Shown here: one piece after another, positions 54,590-63,954 of the stretch
Layout: every line of letters begins with the position of its first letter
Position numbering within the stretch: the first letter of the stretch is position 1
Origin: Ophiobolus disseminans
Taxonomy: Eukaryota > Ascomycota > Dothideomycetes > Pleosporales > Phaeosphaeriaceae
Length of the DNA: 64,000 bases
Assembly: GCA_010093685.1 (NCBI GenBank)
Contig: MU006218.1
Span: forward strand, 1,603,696 to 1,667,695
Direction of reading: 5' to 3'
Program-made: the position numbers and the translations under genes
The notes under the pieces: generated by a model
Database searches by the model: none
The model's input: the letters and a program-made list of their open reading frames with translations, nothing else
What the model was told of the DNA's origin: nothing

Positions 54590-55228
54590 GGTAACAGTGT
54601 AGATCTTTGCCGTTCGCCACACGCACCGGAGCTGCTCTCTTATCGGCACTTGATGAGGCACACGCACACACCGGCGCTCGATGCGTGAGATTACAGTGTC
54701 TCTGAGTACGGGACCTGCGCGCGGAACGATATAAAGTTGTGCCGCCTCAACCTGCACTACTCGAGAGGGGACCAAGGTGCGCACTACACGGTTGACCACT
54801 TGGTGCTTGTATCGGTAGTCTGAGAGCTCCTTCGATTCAGGTAATGATACGCGTAGTTGCTGCGAGTGTTGTGACAAAAGACTTTTGTATGCTGTCCACA
54901 AAGACTCGGCCGTATTCCACAATTGCTGCGTAGGAGCACACGGGGATGGCGAGGTCGTCACACCAGCCTTTGTGTCGAGTTGAGGGATATGGTTTCTTCT
55001 AGGGTTTTGCCGATGCTGAATTCCCTCTCGCGACGCTTGCAAACGTTGGAACTTCCTTCTCTGGTTATGGAGAAATTCGCGAACCCGTTCTTCGACTCCA
55101 CCAGAAGCTTGAGAGGTAAAACAAGGCGCTATAGGTCGTTGCTGTCGGGCACGCTGCTGTTGGCGAGCCAGGTAGGTTTGTTGTTGAACATACAGATGAG
55201 TGTTAGGGCGACGAGAAGTAGAAACCAT
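54590..55228 (-). other. open N-terminal extension in frame with the AlkB-like gene
   Basis: From ATG 55,228 (strong context ACCATGG) the frame runs without a stop for 213 codons straight into the dioxygenase. The encoded stretch is Arg- and Gln-rich (YVQQQTYLARQQQRARQQR, EERVREFLHNQRRKFQRLQ) with one helical block (LWNTAESLWTAYKSLLSQHS) and no recognised domain. It may be a genuine N-terminal domain, a separate upstream gene fused by read-through, or a chance open frame. A 103-codon frame on the opposite strand (54,923-55,234) overlaps it. It lies next to the repeat block, so a repeat origin is also possible. Confidence 0.4.
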
Positions 55229-55939
55229 GGTTGATGACGTATGCTCTTTGCTAGACGTAGTAGCACTCTTGAATATTGAATACCATGCCCGTGCGCGGGT
55301 CGCCACACGTCGCGGGTCGTCTCACGAACAACATGCTCACCACCACCAAAATGAGGGTATTGTTAACGCTTCCGACTTCGGTCCGATCCACGTTATCCTC
55401 TTGTGCAGACCTCCTGTATATATTGATGGCACTCACCACCAGACAATCCACATCAACTATCATCACATACATGCTCTCTATTGTCTATCAGTTATGAGCC
55501 CGGCCTAATCCGCACGCAATTTTCAAAAAACAGACGCCGTACCTACGCCAACAAACCTAGAGAACGCTGTAGCTTCACCTATTTATTTCAAAGCCTGCAA
55601 ATCGCTTGCAGCCGCTCGTATTCAAAGCCTGCAGTGCCGCTGCAGCCACTTCCTCAATATTTCAACCAACTTTCCAACAACTACCTACTATCGCATTGCA
55701 ATTAATATAACACTTTATAATGCCTGTGCAATCTAAGGTTATCTTAGAAAAAGGTGCACTATCTAATTAGTCTAACTTTAAAGAATAGTTCTAGATTGTT
55801 AAGCGCTTGGCACACACAAACGAAATCTAGAAATACATTAATTTAGATAACTCTAAACGCGTGGTGTTACACAAGCCTATAGCTAAAAGCCTAAACCTAT
55901 CACTAATAGTGCTACTACTACAACAGTTTAGAAAGAAAA
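55229..55939. other. boundary between gene-rich and AT-rich repeat sequence
   Basis: Base composition changes near 55,500-55,700 from balanced to AT-rich with many TAG/CTA trinucleotides. A short imperfect repeat (AAAGCCTGCA... CTGCAGCC) occurs twice at about 55,590-55,650. No gene is seen. Confidence 0.55.
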
Positions 55940-56170
55940 TGTGATGGGCTAGACCCATGCAGAACCCACTAGTGGGTTTGAGAGCGGCGCAGTCACGCCT
56001 CACATGTCTTCATGCTGCATAAATATCGACTACGCAAGTTGAACACCGTTGATTCAACCTGTGCCTGCCTTTTGGCCGGGGTTGGTGCATGTAGTCGTGC
56101 ATATTCCCTTTTGGCCGGGGTTGGTGCATGTAGTCGTGCCTATTCCCTTTTTAAGGTTCAACCCCTTACA
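55940..56170. repeat. solo LTR with GAAAA target duplication
   Basis: A 231-bp sequence beginning TGTGATGGGC and ending CAACCCCTTACA, so it has TG...CA ends. It is flanked by perfect 5-bp direct repeats GAAAA (55,935-55,939 and 56,171-56,175). This is the mark of an LTR element reduced to one LTR by recombination. Confidence 0.8.
56068..56145. repeat. 39-bp tandem duplication inside the solo LTR
   Basis: Two adjacent copies, period 39 bp, of a unit starting CCTTTTGGCCGGGGTTGG, nearly identical. This indicates a recent local duplication compared with the surrounding RIP-eroded sequence. Confidence 0.85.
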
Positions 56171-56299
56171 GAAAAGAAGATAAACTATAGAAGTGCAAAG
56201 AAAGAAATAACTAAGCTAGAGAAGCACATTATAGAGACTCTTAATATAAAGCTTTATAGTCTTCTTACGTCTTAGTATAGGAGAAATAGGTGTTTCTAG

Positions 56300-56491
56300 T
56301 GTAAGGGTGCGATAGATTGACCATAAGTGCAAGGGAAACAGTGATGAATTAGACAGAGTCTAAATAAAGAACCGAAAAGAGCTTTCTATCTGAGGTTGCT
56401 TAGCAACTGCGGGGTTGCTTAGTCACAGCTAAACCACAAGAACCGACGGCTACAGGCCGAGGAATACCCATTAGGGCTTCAGCCCCTTACA
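56300..56491. repeat. solo LTR with TCTAG target duplication
   Basis: A 192-bp sequence beginning TGTAAGGGTG and ending AGCCCCTTACA. Its ends are inverted repeats, and it is flanked by perfect 5-bp direct repeats TCTAG (56,295-56,299 and 56,492-56,496). Its end sequence CCCCTTACA is shared with the solo LTR at 55,940-56,170, suggesting related LTR families. Confidence 0.82.
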
Positions 56492-56670
56492 TCTAGAAGA
56501 AGAGAGAAAGAATAGTGATAGATAGAGCTACACTCCCTTAAGCTAAAGAAGAAATAAGAAGAGTCTATTCTGTGTGTAATAAGCGTACTCTAAGTTAAAT
56601 AGTAATTAGTGTTAAGTAACTTATAGGATAGATAATAAGGTAAGATAGATATATTAGATGCCTTTAAAGA
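56492..56670. other. AT-rich repeat debris
   Basis: Short spacer between the solo LTR and the next LTR. No feature is recognised. Confidence 0.4.
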
Positions 56671-56978
56671 TGTAAGGGGCTAGGCTAAAGACAGCAGGAA
56701 GACTAGGTTAAACAGAGATGAATTCGATAGAGACTATCTAGAGCCAGAGAGCAGGCTATCTAAATAGGCAGACTGCTGGTTTCTAGAAGTTTCTACATAC
56801 ATTAGCATACGTTATTATTTGTAATCTCTTGCAATAGCTAGAATATTCTAGAACATTCTATAATGCTCCGTAATGTCCTATACTCTTCCGTGATGTTCTA
56901 TGTTATTCTATTAAACTAAAGTGACTCTATTAAACCGAAGTGACTCCACTAAGAATAGTAGAGGTCTAACCTCTTACA
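56671..56978 (-). repeat. 3' LTR of a chromodomain retroelement fragment
   Basis: A 308-bp sequence, TGTAAGGGGCTAGGC...CCTCTTACA, with TG...CA ends that form an inverted repeat. Immediately to its right on the minus strand is a purine run (PPT), so this is the 3' LTR of a minus-strand element whose 5' part is missing. Confidence 0.75.
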
Positions 56979-57289
56979 TTAACCCCCCTCTCTAATCTAT
57001 ATGCAGCGGTGTTATGTCTTAAGTACTGCTCTTTATTACCTCTCCTAAATCCAGCTAGAAGCTGCTTAGAGCGTTAATTGCGGTATAGAGTAGTAAAGGC
57101 TTTCTACTTATCTAAGGCAGTATTATCTATAAGGTTTTCCGCTGGCTTAAAGGTTATAAGAGCATATCTAGTATATTTAACCTTAAAGAACAGCCTATTC
57201 CTGTAAGTGACCTCAGCTATAATTTACTCTACCTCTAACTCTAATTCTCTATTAACTAGAATAGCTTCTAGTTGTGTATTATTATTTAG
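56979..57289 (-). pseudogene. 3' end of retroelement pol: chromodomain remnant and PPT
   Basis: On the minus strand, a frame running towards the LTR resembles an integrase C-terminal chromodomain (EAILVNRELELEVE, stop, IIAEVTYRNRLFFKVKYT), with TAG in place of conserved Trp or Gln codons. It is followed by the polypurine tract GAGAGGGGGGTTAA (56,979-56,992) directly abutting the LTR. Only about 310 bp of internal sequence remains before an inverted LTR piece begins. Confidence 0.65.
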
Positions 57290-57352
57290 TGTAAGAGGTT
57301 AGACCTCTACTATCCTTAGTAGAGTCACTTTGGCTTAATAGTACAACATAGG
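57290..57352 (+). repeat. inverted LTR fragment, target of the nested gypsy insertion
   Basis: 63 bp starting TGTAAGAGGTTAGACCTC, the reverse complement (about 85-90 % identical) of the right end of the LTR at 56,671-56,978. The match stops abruptly at 57,352, where the gypsy LTR begins with TGTGAAGG. So the gypsy element inserted into an older LTR of opposite orientation. Confidence 0.75.
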
Positions 57353-57802
57353 TGTGAAGGGCCTACAGAAGTGGAGAGGATATCTCGGGTGTACTAAGAG
57401 CACAGGGTTGAGTTTCGCAGATAGACAAGCAGGGGGTAGTGGCAGTTCTGACCGGGAGAACAGAGAGGACTAGCACTAGGGAATTCACTACAATAATCGG
57501 GGTTGCTAGGAAGGCTGTATTAAGATCGCTGTATTAAGTTAAGCACGATGAGCTGTAGGAGCCTATCGCAGGTGTCTATATACTTGCGTGCCCTCAGAGG
57601 GTACAGTGCTATCTCCTGATAGTGCGGCTATTACTAATAGTTCTGCTATTGCTAATAGTGCGGCCATCACTAATAGTTCTGCTATCTCTAATAGTGCAGC
57701 TTAGCATGATGGTAGTCACGTGACTAGGTTGCACTGCCCCACTTCGGGTAGCCTAATTGTCCTGCGTAGACAATCGATACGTCCTACCCTTTGTTCGTAA
57801 CA
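57353..57802 (-). repeat. 3' LTR of the gypsy element
   Basis: Plus-strand ends are TGTGAAGGGCC and TTCGTAACA (TG...CA). The minus-strand PPT GGAGAGAGGGGGTAG lies next to its inner edge (57,803-57,817), showing that the element is transcribed on the minus strand and that this is the 3' LTR. Confidence 0.85.
57621..57701. repeat. 18-bp minisatellite inside the gypsy LTR
   Basis: About 4.5 tandem units of 18 bp in which AGTGCGGCTATTACTAAT-like and AGTTCTGCTATTGCTAAT-like units alternate, giving a 36-bp higher-order period. It lies in the U3/R part of the LTR. Confidence 0.9.
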
Positions 57803-57817
57803 CTACCCCCTCTCTCC
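57803..57817 (-). other. polypurine tract
   Basis: GGAGAGAGGGGGTAG on the minus strand, directly before the 3' LTR; primer for plus-strand DNA synthesis in LTR elements. Confidence 0.8.
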
Positions 57818-57936
57818 TTGTTTGTCGTCCTCGACAATCTGCAAGCCCTCTTTGCAGCGTATTCTTATCCCGTAGCTGTCGTTATAAGCCTTTCTTTTGT
57901 AAGTTAGGGTTCTGCTTCCGTATTGCCTTCCTAACC

Positions 57937-58518
57937 ATGCCTAAGGAACCCTCAGCCCGTAGCGTCCGGGCGCCTCGTAAGGCGTTATCCACCACTAAAT
58001 GGCGTGTCCGTGCCGCGCGCGTGCAGGAGAGCGGTCTTGAGATGTCCTTTCGATGCTAGAGGTGTAAGGAAAAGAGCCTTCGCTGTTTTGTAGATACTGT
58101 ATCAGGTCGTTGTACAGGGTGTATTTCTGTAGCTGCTAACTGCAGTCTGTTTGTGTCTAAGAAGGACTAGGAAAAGGTAGCTAGAGAGAAGCGTAAGAAG
58201 CGTCTAGTGTTAGCGCGTCTAGAAGCTGCCACTGCGCAAGCTCGTGTGGAGTTGCTAGAGGTGGAAGATCGTGAGATAGAGTATTCGCGTCAGGATTTAA
58301 AGATTCTAGAAGTCTAAGACCGGGCTTCTGAGGCCTCAGGTTCGAGTACGCTGCTAACTACCTTCGAAACTCTATTAGCTGATCCTAGCTAGTCACAGGC
58401 TCACAACCTTCCTCTTAATCCCTTGTTTAATCTTACTAGTTTTAATACTTTTTTGTTATCCTTAGATAATCCTTTTCTTAACCTAGGCTTATTAACTCTA
58501 GTGACAAGTAGTGCTTAG
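57937..58518 (+). pseudogene. antisense accessory frame with Zn2Cys6-like cluster in the gypsy element
   Basis: ATG 57,937 to TAG 58,516-58,518 is 193 codons in one frame, interrupted by four stops (TAG 58,057, a TAG after KKD, TAA after LEV, TAG after ADPS) that are each one RIP-type change from Gln or Trp. The N-terminus is basic (SVRAPRKALSTTKWRVRAAR). Then six cysteines (58,054-58,143) follow C-x2-C-x6-C-x8-C-x2-C-x6-C, the Gal4 binuclear zinc-cluster spacing. A long charged helix follows (EKVAREKRKKRLVLARLEAA onward), likely a coiled coil, and then a Leu/Asn/Ser/Pro-rich tail. It is on the strand opposite gag-pol, between the pol stop and the PPT. The stop overlaps the pol stop codon. 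It could be a regulator encoded by the element; the function is inference. Confidence 0.72.
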
Positions 58519-61500
58519 TTGTAACGGTCTAGGCGGCTCTTATAGAGGTACCTAGATCCTTCTTTCTTTCTAAGTGTTCCTTTGCTGACTAGATAGTTAA
58601 GTAGTTTTCTATTAGGCTGGATGTCTTTTTGCTTAATAGCCTCGGCTACTTGTTCAGGTCTATATCTAGTGTAGTAGTAAGTGTTGAAGTTGCGCTTTCT
58701 TGCCTTAGCTAAGAGTTGCTAACAGTTCTATAGGTTGCTTTCTAGTTCCTATGTGTTTTCCGTGTTAGAGTAACCTTTCTATTTAACTAGCTATTCCTAG
58801 ACAAAGCAGCTGTCTTAGAAGTCTTCGCGGCCTATCTCTCTATAGTCTAGTAGTTTTTCTACTTTAAACTTATAGTCTTCTTCTAGCTCATAGTAGAAGG
58901 TTGTCTATGTTAGCGTGTCTAGGTTAGCAGGTTCGAGTAGTTTAACGTAGAACCTAGGGTAGATTCTTGTATCCTTTAGTAGATTAAGTATATATATAAC
59001 GGGTCCGTTGCGTTTAAGAATAAAAAATAGTCTAACCTTAACGTAGTTAAGACTCTTGCTTAGTCGCTTTGTGCGGAAATTGTTTATTCGCAGATATACT
59101 TTATCCCCCTTTTTTAGCTACGGTGCTGTTTTTCTTCGTTTGTTGGCGTGTTAGATGCTGCTTTCCTAAGCATTCTAGATCTTGTTTCGCATTATATCGT
59201 AAGTTTCTTTTATTTCTTCTATGTTTGTAAGGGCCTTTTCTGCCTTTAGTCCTAGCAAGGTTCGTTTAAATAGGTTTAGATGTCGTCCGTAGTTTGCAAA
59301 GAAGAGCGTAGTCCCTATTGCTTTAGATACTTTATTATTGTATGCGAGTTGCGCTATAGGTAATAATTGTACCTAGTTGTCTTGTTAGTAGTTGCAGTAT
59401 ATCCTTAGGTACTGCTTAAGCGTACAGTTTGTTCACTTAGTTTGTCTGTTAGTCTCTAGGTAGAAGCTTGTTAATAGCTTTCGTTAAGTTCTAATCGCGG
59501 ACATTAGTGTACTCTAGTAGTTAGAGGTGAAGAGCTTGTCTCTATCGCTAATTATCGTTCTTAGGATACTGTAGTGTCGAACGATTTTGTCGCAGATTGC
59601 GTGACCTAGCTGTTCTGCGGTCTAATCTTTGCGATATGTTATAAGTTTAATTGCTTTAGTAAGGCGGCATACTACTACGTATATCCTATCGTATCTAACC
59701 TCTGTAACTAGGTCTCTAGATAGCGGTAGTCCCGTGATGAAGTCTATCGATATGTCTTCCTAAGGTTTTCCTAGAAGTTCGATGCCTTGCATTTCTCCGT
59801 AAGGTGCGTGCGTGCTGTGTTTGTTTTTCTAATAGTCTGCACACTTCTTGATATATAAACTAACTTTGTCTTTTATATTTAGAAAGTCGTAGTTCCTTCT
59901 AATTACTTCTATAGTTCTTGCGACGCCTAGGTGTCCGTACTCTATGCTGTCGTAGTAGTCTCTAATTAGGGCTTCCTGTAATTCGTCTGGTACTTGCAGG
60001 GTAATCGTTATAATTTCTTCGATTTCGAAGGTATCGTTAATCCTAGTAGCGGGGCTAATAGTCCCGTTCTTGTTCTTTTGTAGGATAATACCTTTATTAA
60101 CGTGTTTAGTGCCTACGATATTATATCGTTAGCTTAGAGTATTAGCTTAACTGTTGTCTTTGCCTAGTGTGTGGATGATTCAGAATTTTAGTCTGCTAAC
60201 TTCTTCCCACTATCTAACTTGTCTTCGATTAAGTGCTTTCGTTGTAAGGAAGTAGGTTAAGTTTTTGTGATCGGTGTAGATGTCGAGTTCGGAGCTGCTT
60301 TCTACGTAGATTCTCTAATGTTTAAGTGCGTCTACTATAGCGAGTAGTTCTTTGTTGTGCACGTTATAGCGTTCTTTAGGGCCGCTAAACTTCTTAGAAA
60401 AATAGGCGACTAGGTGCTACTTTCCATCGTGTTTCTGTAACTAGACTGCTCCTATAGCTAGGTCTAATGCGTTAGTTTCTATTCTTAATAGTTGCCCTAA
60501 GATATAGGTCTTAAGGACTAGTTCCTTAATGCATGCTTCTTTTAGCTGCTAGAAGGCCTCTTTTTCCTGTTCGCTCTATACCTATAGGGTGTCTTTTCTC
60601 GTAAGGTTAGTAAGTGGCGTAGCGATCCTAGCGTAGTTTTTAACAAATTGTCGGTTAAAGTTAACAAATCTGTTAAAGGCTTGTATGTCTTTAACATTCC
60701 TAGGTTCTGCCTATTCTCGAATAGTGCGGATTTTGTCGTCGCTAATCCTTACTCCGTTAATTCCTACTACGTATCCTAGGAATTCGAGTTCTGTTTTGTA
60801 GAACTCACACTTTGACGGCTTAAGTTATAAGTAATGTTTATTAAGAAGTGCTAACACTATCTTAACGTGTTGCTCGTGTTCTTTCTTGTTTTCTAAGTAG
60901 ATTAGTATGTCGTCTAGGTATGCGATAACAAATATGTCTAAGTGCTTCTGTAGCACGTTGTTAATTAGGGACTAGAAGGTTACTAGTGCGTTTGTTAATC
61001 TGAAGGGCATTACTATATACTTGTAGTGTCTATATCTTGTTCGGAATACAGTCTTCTATTCGTCTCCTTTCTTTATGCGTATCTAGTGATAGCTATCTCG
61101 CAGGTCTAGCGAGGTAAATATCTTAGCTTTAGAGAGTCGGTCTCGTAGCTTAGAGATATTAGGTAGCGGGTATCTATTCTTCTGCGTTATATCGTTAAGC
61201 TTGCGATAGTCTACGCATAGCCTTAAGGATCTATTCTTCTTAGGTACGAAGAGGATCGGGAATCCTACTAGCGAATCCGATTCTTAGATGTATCCTTTGG
61301 CTAGATTTTCGTTAATGTACTCTCTAACTGCTTTTAGTTAAGGTTCTGATAATAGGTATATTCCTATAAAAGGCGGCGTCTTACCTTCTTCTAGGTTAAT
61401 CTTACAATCCTAGGGTTGATGTTCTAGTAGAGCGTCGTTGCCTATTTTATTCTTGAATATGTGTTTCTAAGCGTAGTATACTTTAGGTATCCCGAGGAGA

Positions 61501-63919
61501 ACGTCTTCTTCCTCCTTTAAAACTCGTATAGCCTTATTCATTTTAGCTATCGTGTTAACCGCTTTACTCTAGTTGCGCGTCTTTGTCGAAGTGATTTTAC
61601 ATATTATCTTCTCTTCTACTATTAAACGCTGTTAATGCGTAGGCTTAGATCTACGTACGTCTGCGTAATCTTCGAACAAGAGAGTTCTAGTTGCCTAATC
61701 TATTTGTGGATTGGTCTCTTGTAACTAGAGAAGTCCTAAAATAATATCTTTGCTAGCTAAGCTTATAACGTCTAGGGAGATCTTCTTCTAGTGTCTACTA
61801 ATGCAGATCGTTGCTAACGTTTTGTGCGTAATTAGCTTTTGTCTAGGCATTTGTTTTCTGTTCGCGATACAGACAGATACAAGATTTTCCTTAAGAGTAG
61901 TGACGAGGCTAGCTTGTTCTACCGCTTTAGAGGAAATAAGGTTTATTAATAATCCTAAATCTATTAATGCCTTTATTAGTCGTTCTTCAACAACTATGCT
62001 AAGTTTATTAAGGGGTACAGAGTTAAGGTCGTTGCATTTAGCATGTCTAAAAAAGACGTTCGAAGCGGAAATCCTTTAAGCTCCTTAATTTCCTTGTGTC
62101 GGAGGTAGTTAGCTCGTAGGTAGGTATGCTAATCCGTACTGTTGCATCTGTCGTTAACGAGGAAGTTTAGTCCTATTAACTCTTAGTCTTCTATTCTAGG
62201 GAAATTGCAGGTTATTCTCTTATCCTATAGATGCTCTATACAGGAGTTCTTTAGGCATTTATACATTATCTATTAGCATTAGTACTTTCGCTAGGGAAAG
62301 TATCCTGTAGCGCTTTTCTCGCTGTAGTGTACTATACAGTAGTTGTATAGGCATGCTATCTAGTGCAACAACCTATAACTTAGGTGCCGTGTGTCTTACT
62401 AGTACGTAGGCGCTGCATAGTTCTTTGCTTCAGCGGATTGCTAGTAGTACTGCTTCTGCTAGTAGGCGTATTCCGTTTCTGCCTAATCTACCTAGTCCTC
62501 GTAGTCTAGTGTAGTTATTATCGCACGTGCTTCTATCGCACTGCGGGTACTATCTTGTTTGTAAGCCTTAGGGGTTTTCTTGCTCTGCTTCTTCTCCTTT
62601 CTCTTAGGAAAGGACGCTCGTTTCTTCTAACCTACAACTGCGTCTTCGCGCTTTAATGTCGGGCTGTTAGGTAGGGTACTAAATACTTCGTTTGTGTTGT
62701 TCTAGTAGTACGTTAGGGATGTCCCTTCTTCTTAGTAGGCCTATACGTCTACTCGTTTTCTAGGGTGTAGCTCAGAATTGCTGCTAGTGCTTCCCTTTTC
62801 GGGGAAGATTCCTATATCTTCGAGATTAACTATCTAGTGTAGTGTTTCTTCGCAGGCTTTGTCGAGGTCTATTTTGTAGAAGAGAACGTTTAGGTCCTCG
62901 TCTTCCTTCTGTAAGTCTACGCAGTGGCTTAGCTAGCTAGAGCGTATCTCGTCCTCGCTTTCAGAAGTATTTGCTTCCTTATAGTCTTTAGGTTCAACAA
63001 CTTTCTATTCTCTATAATTGTTAGGTCTGTTAGGTTCGATTATGTTGACCTGTCGTGTGACCGTATTCTTCTTTAGCTGTTAGCAGTTCCTAGATAGGTG
63101 TCTAGGTTTGCCGCAGTTGTAACAGCTGCGTGTCTTCTTGCTATGTTCAGGTTTTCCTTTGCCCTTGTATCTAGCAGGCTTGCTGTTATAGTGTTGGTTC
63201 CCTTTAATATTATCAACGTCTATCTTCGCAGGCCTATAATTCTTATAGTATCCGTAGGTCCTAGGGTATATGTTGCGGGGTCGTTTATCGTTGGGTTTAT
63301 ACGACTGTTAGGTCTAGGCCACTTTTCTATTAAAGGCTTAGTCCTCTAGGCGTAGTTCGTATAGGTCGTTGTCGATACAGATAGCTTCTTCGATTAGGCT
63401 GTCGAGAGTGGTAATTGTTGCTCTAGTTCTCATTAGCTTAATTTAGACATTTTCCTTAAGCCCTTGTTTGAAGAATCGCTTTAGTGCTACGTCGTTCTAT
63501 TCCGTCTAGATAGCATACTACTAGAACAGGATAGCGTAGTCGCTAACAGATTGTATCTGTTTTAGGGTTTGGATTTTGCCTTCAGCAACAGCGGGTTCCT
63601 TAGCAATGCCGAAGTCCTTGCGGAGTTATTCTTTGAACTCATCGTAGTTCTTAAACAACTTAGTATTGTCGGTGTCAACAACGGATTCGTCGTAGTAGCG
63701 TCGAAGTCAGGGTGTAACCCACTCCTAGGCTCTGTCGCGCATATAGGACACTATAATTATAGCTTTGTCTGCTTCCTCGATTGACTTGTTAAGGTAGAAG
63801 TAGATGTCCTATTGCATGATCTATGCTTCGAGCTTAGCTCGGACACCGTAGAACAATTCGGGTTTAGCAACGGTGTTCTTTATTGTCTTAGTTTAGTGTT
63901 CCAAGGTAGGGGTATTCAT
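58515..63919 (-). pseudogene. gag-pol of the gypsy chromovirus, many nonsense codons
   Basis: Read on the minus strand from ATG 63,919. Gag is followed by a perfect CCHC zinc knuckle CYNCGKPRHLSRNC (63,124-63,083). Aspartic protease remnant is near 61,970-61,950 (ALIDLG where ALIDSG is usual: Asp kept, Ser lost). The reverse transcriptase entry block LFVPKKNRSLRLCVDYRKLN is near 61,260-61,190, with the catalytic YLDD intact at 60,920-60,909. RNase H and an integrase follow, the latter with an HHCC-like region near 59,950-59,830 and SIDFITGLPLSRD near 59,740. A chromodomain-like end (VEKLLDYREIGRE, then GYSNTENT with TAG for Trp) lies near 58,870-58,750. The stop TAA is at 58,517-58,515. The distance from ATG to stop is not a multiple of three, so gag and pol are in different frames or an indel occurred. 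Dozens of TAG/TAA codons rule out a functional product. Confidence 0.88.
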
Positions 63920-63954
63920 CGAAGTATCGCTTGCTATCTTGAGGGTGCTTAAAG

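Noticed and set aside
61801..63784. Plus-strand open frames of 71-92 codons inside the gypsy element
   Set aside because: They are complements of RIP-degraded gag and protease, with no motif and no organisation like that of the antisense frame at 57,937.
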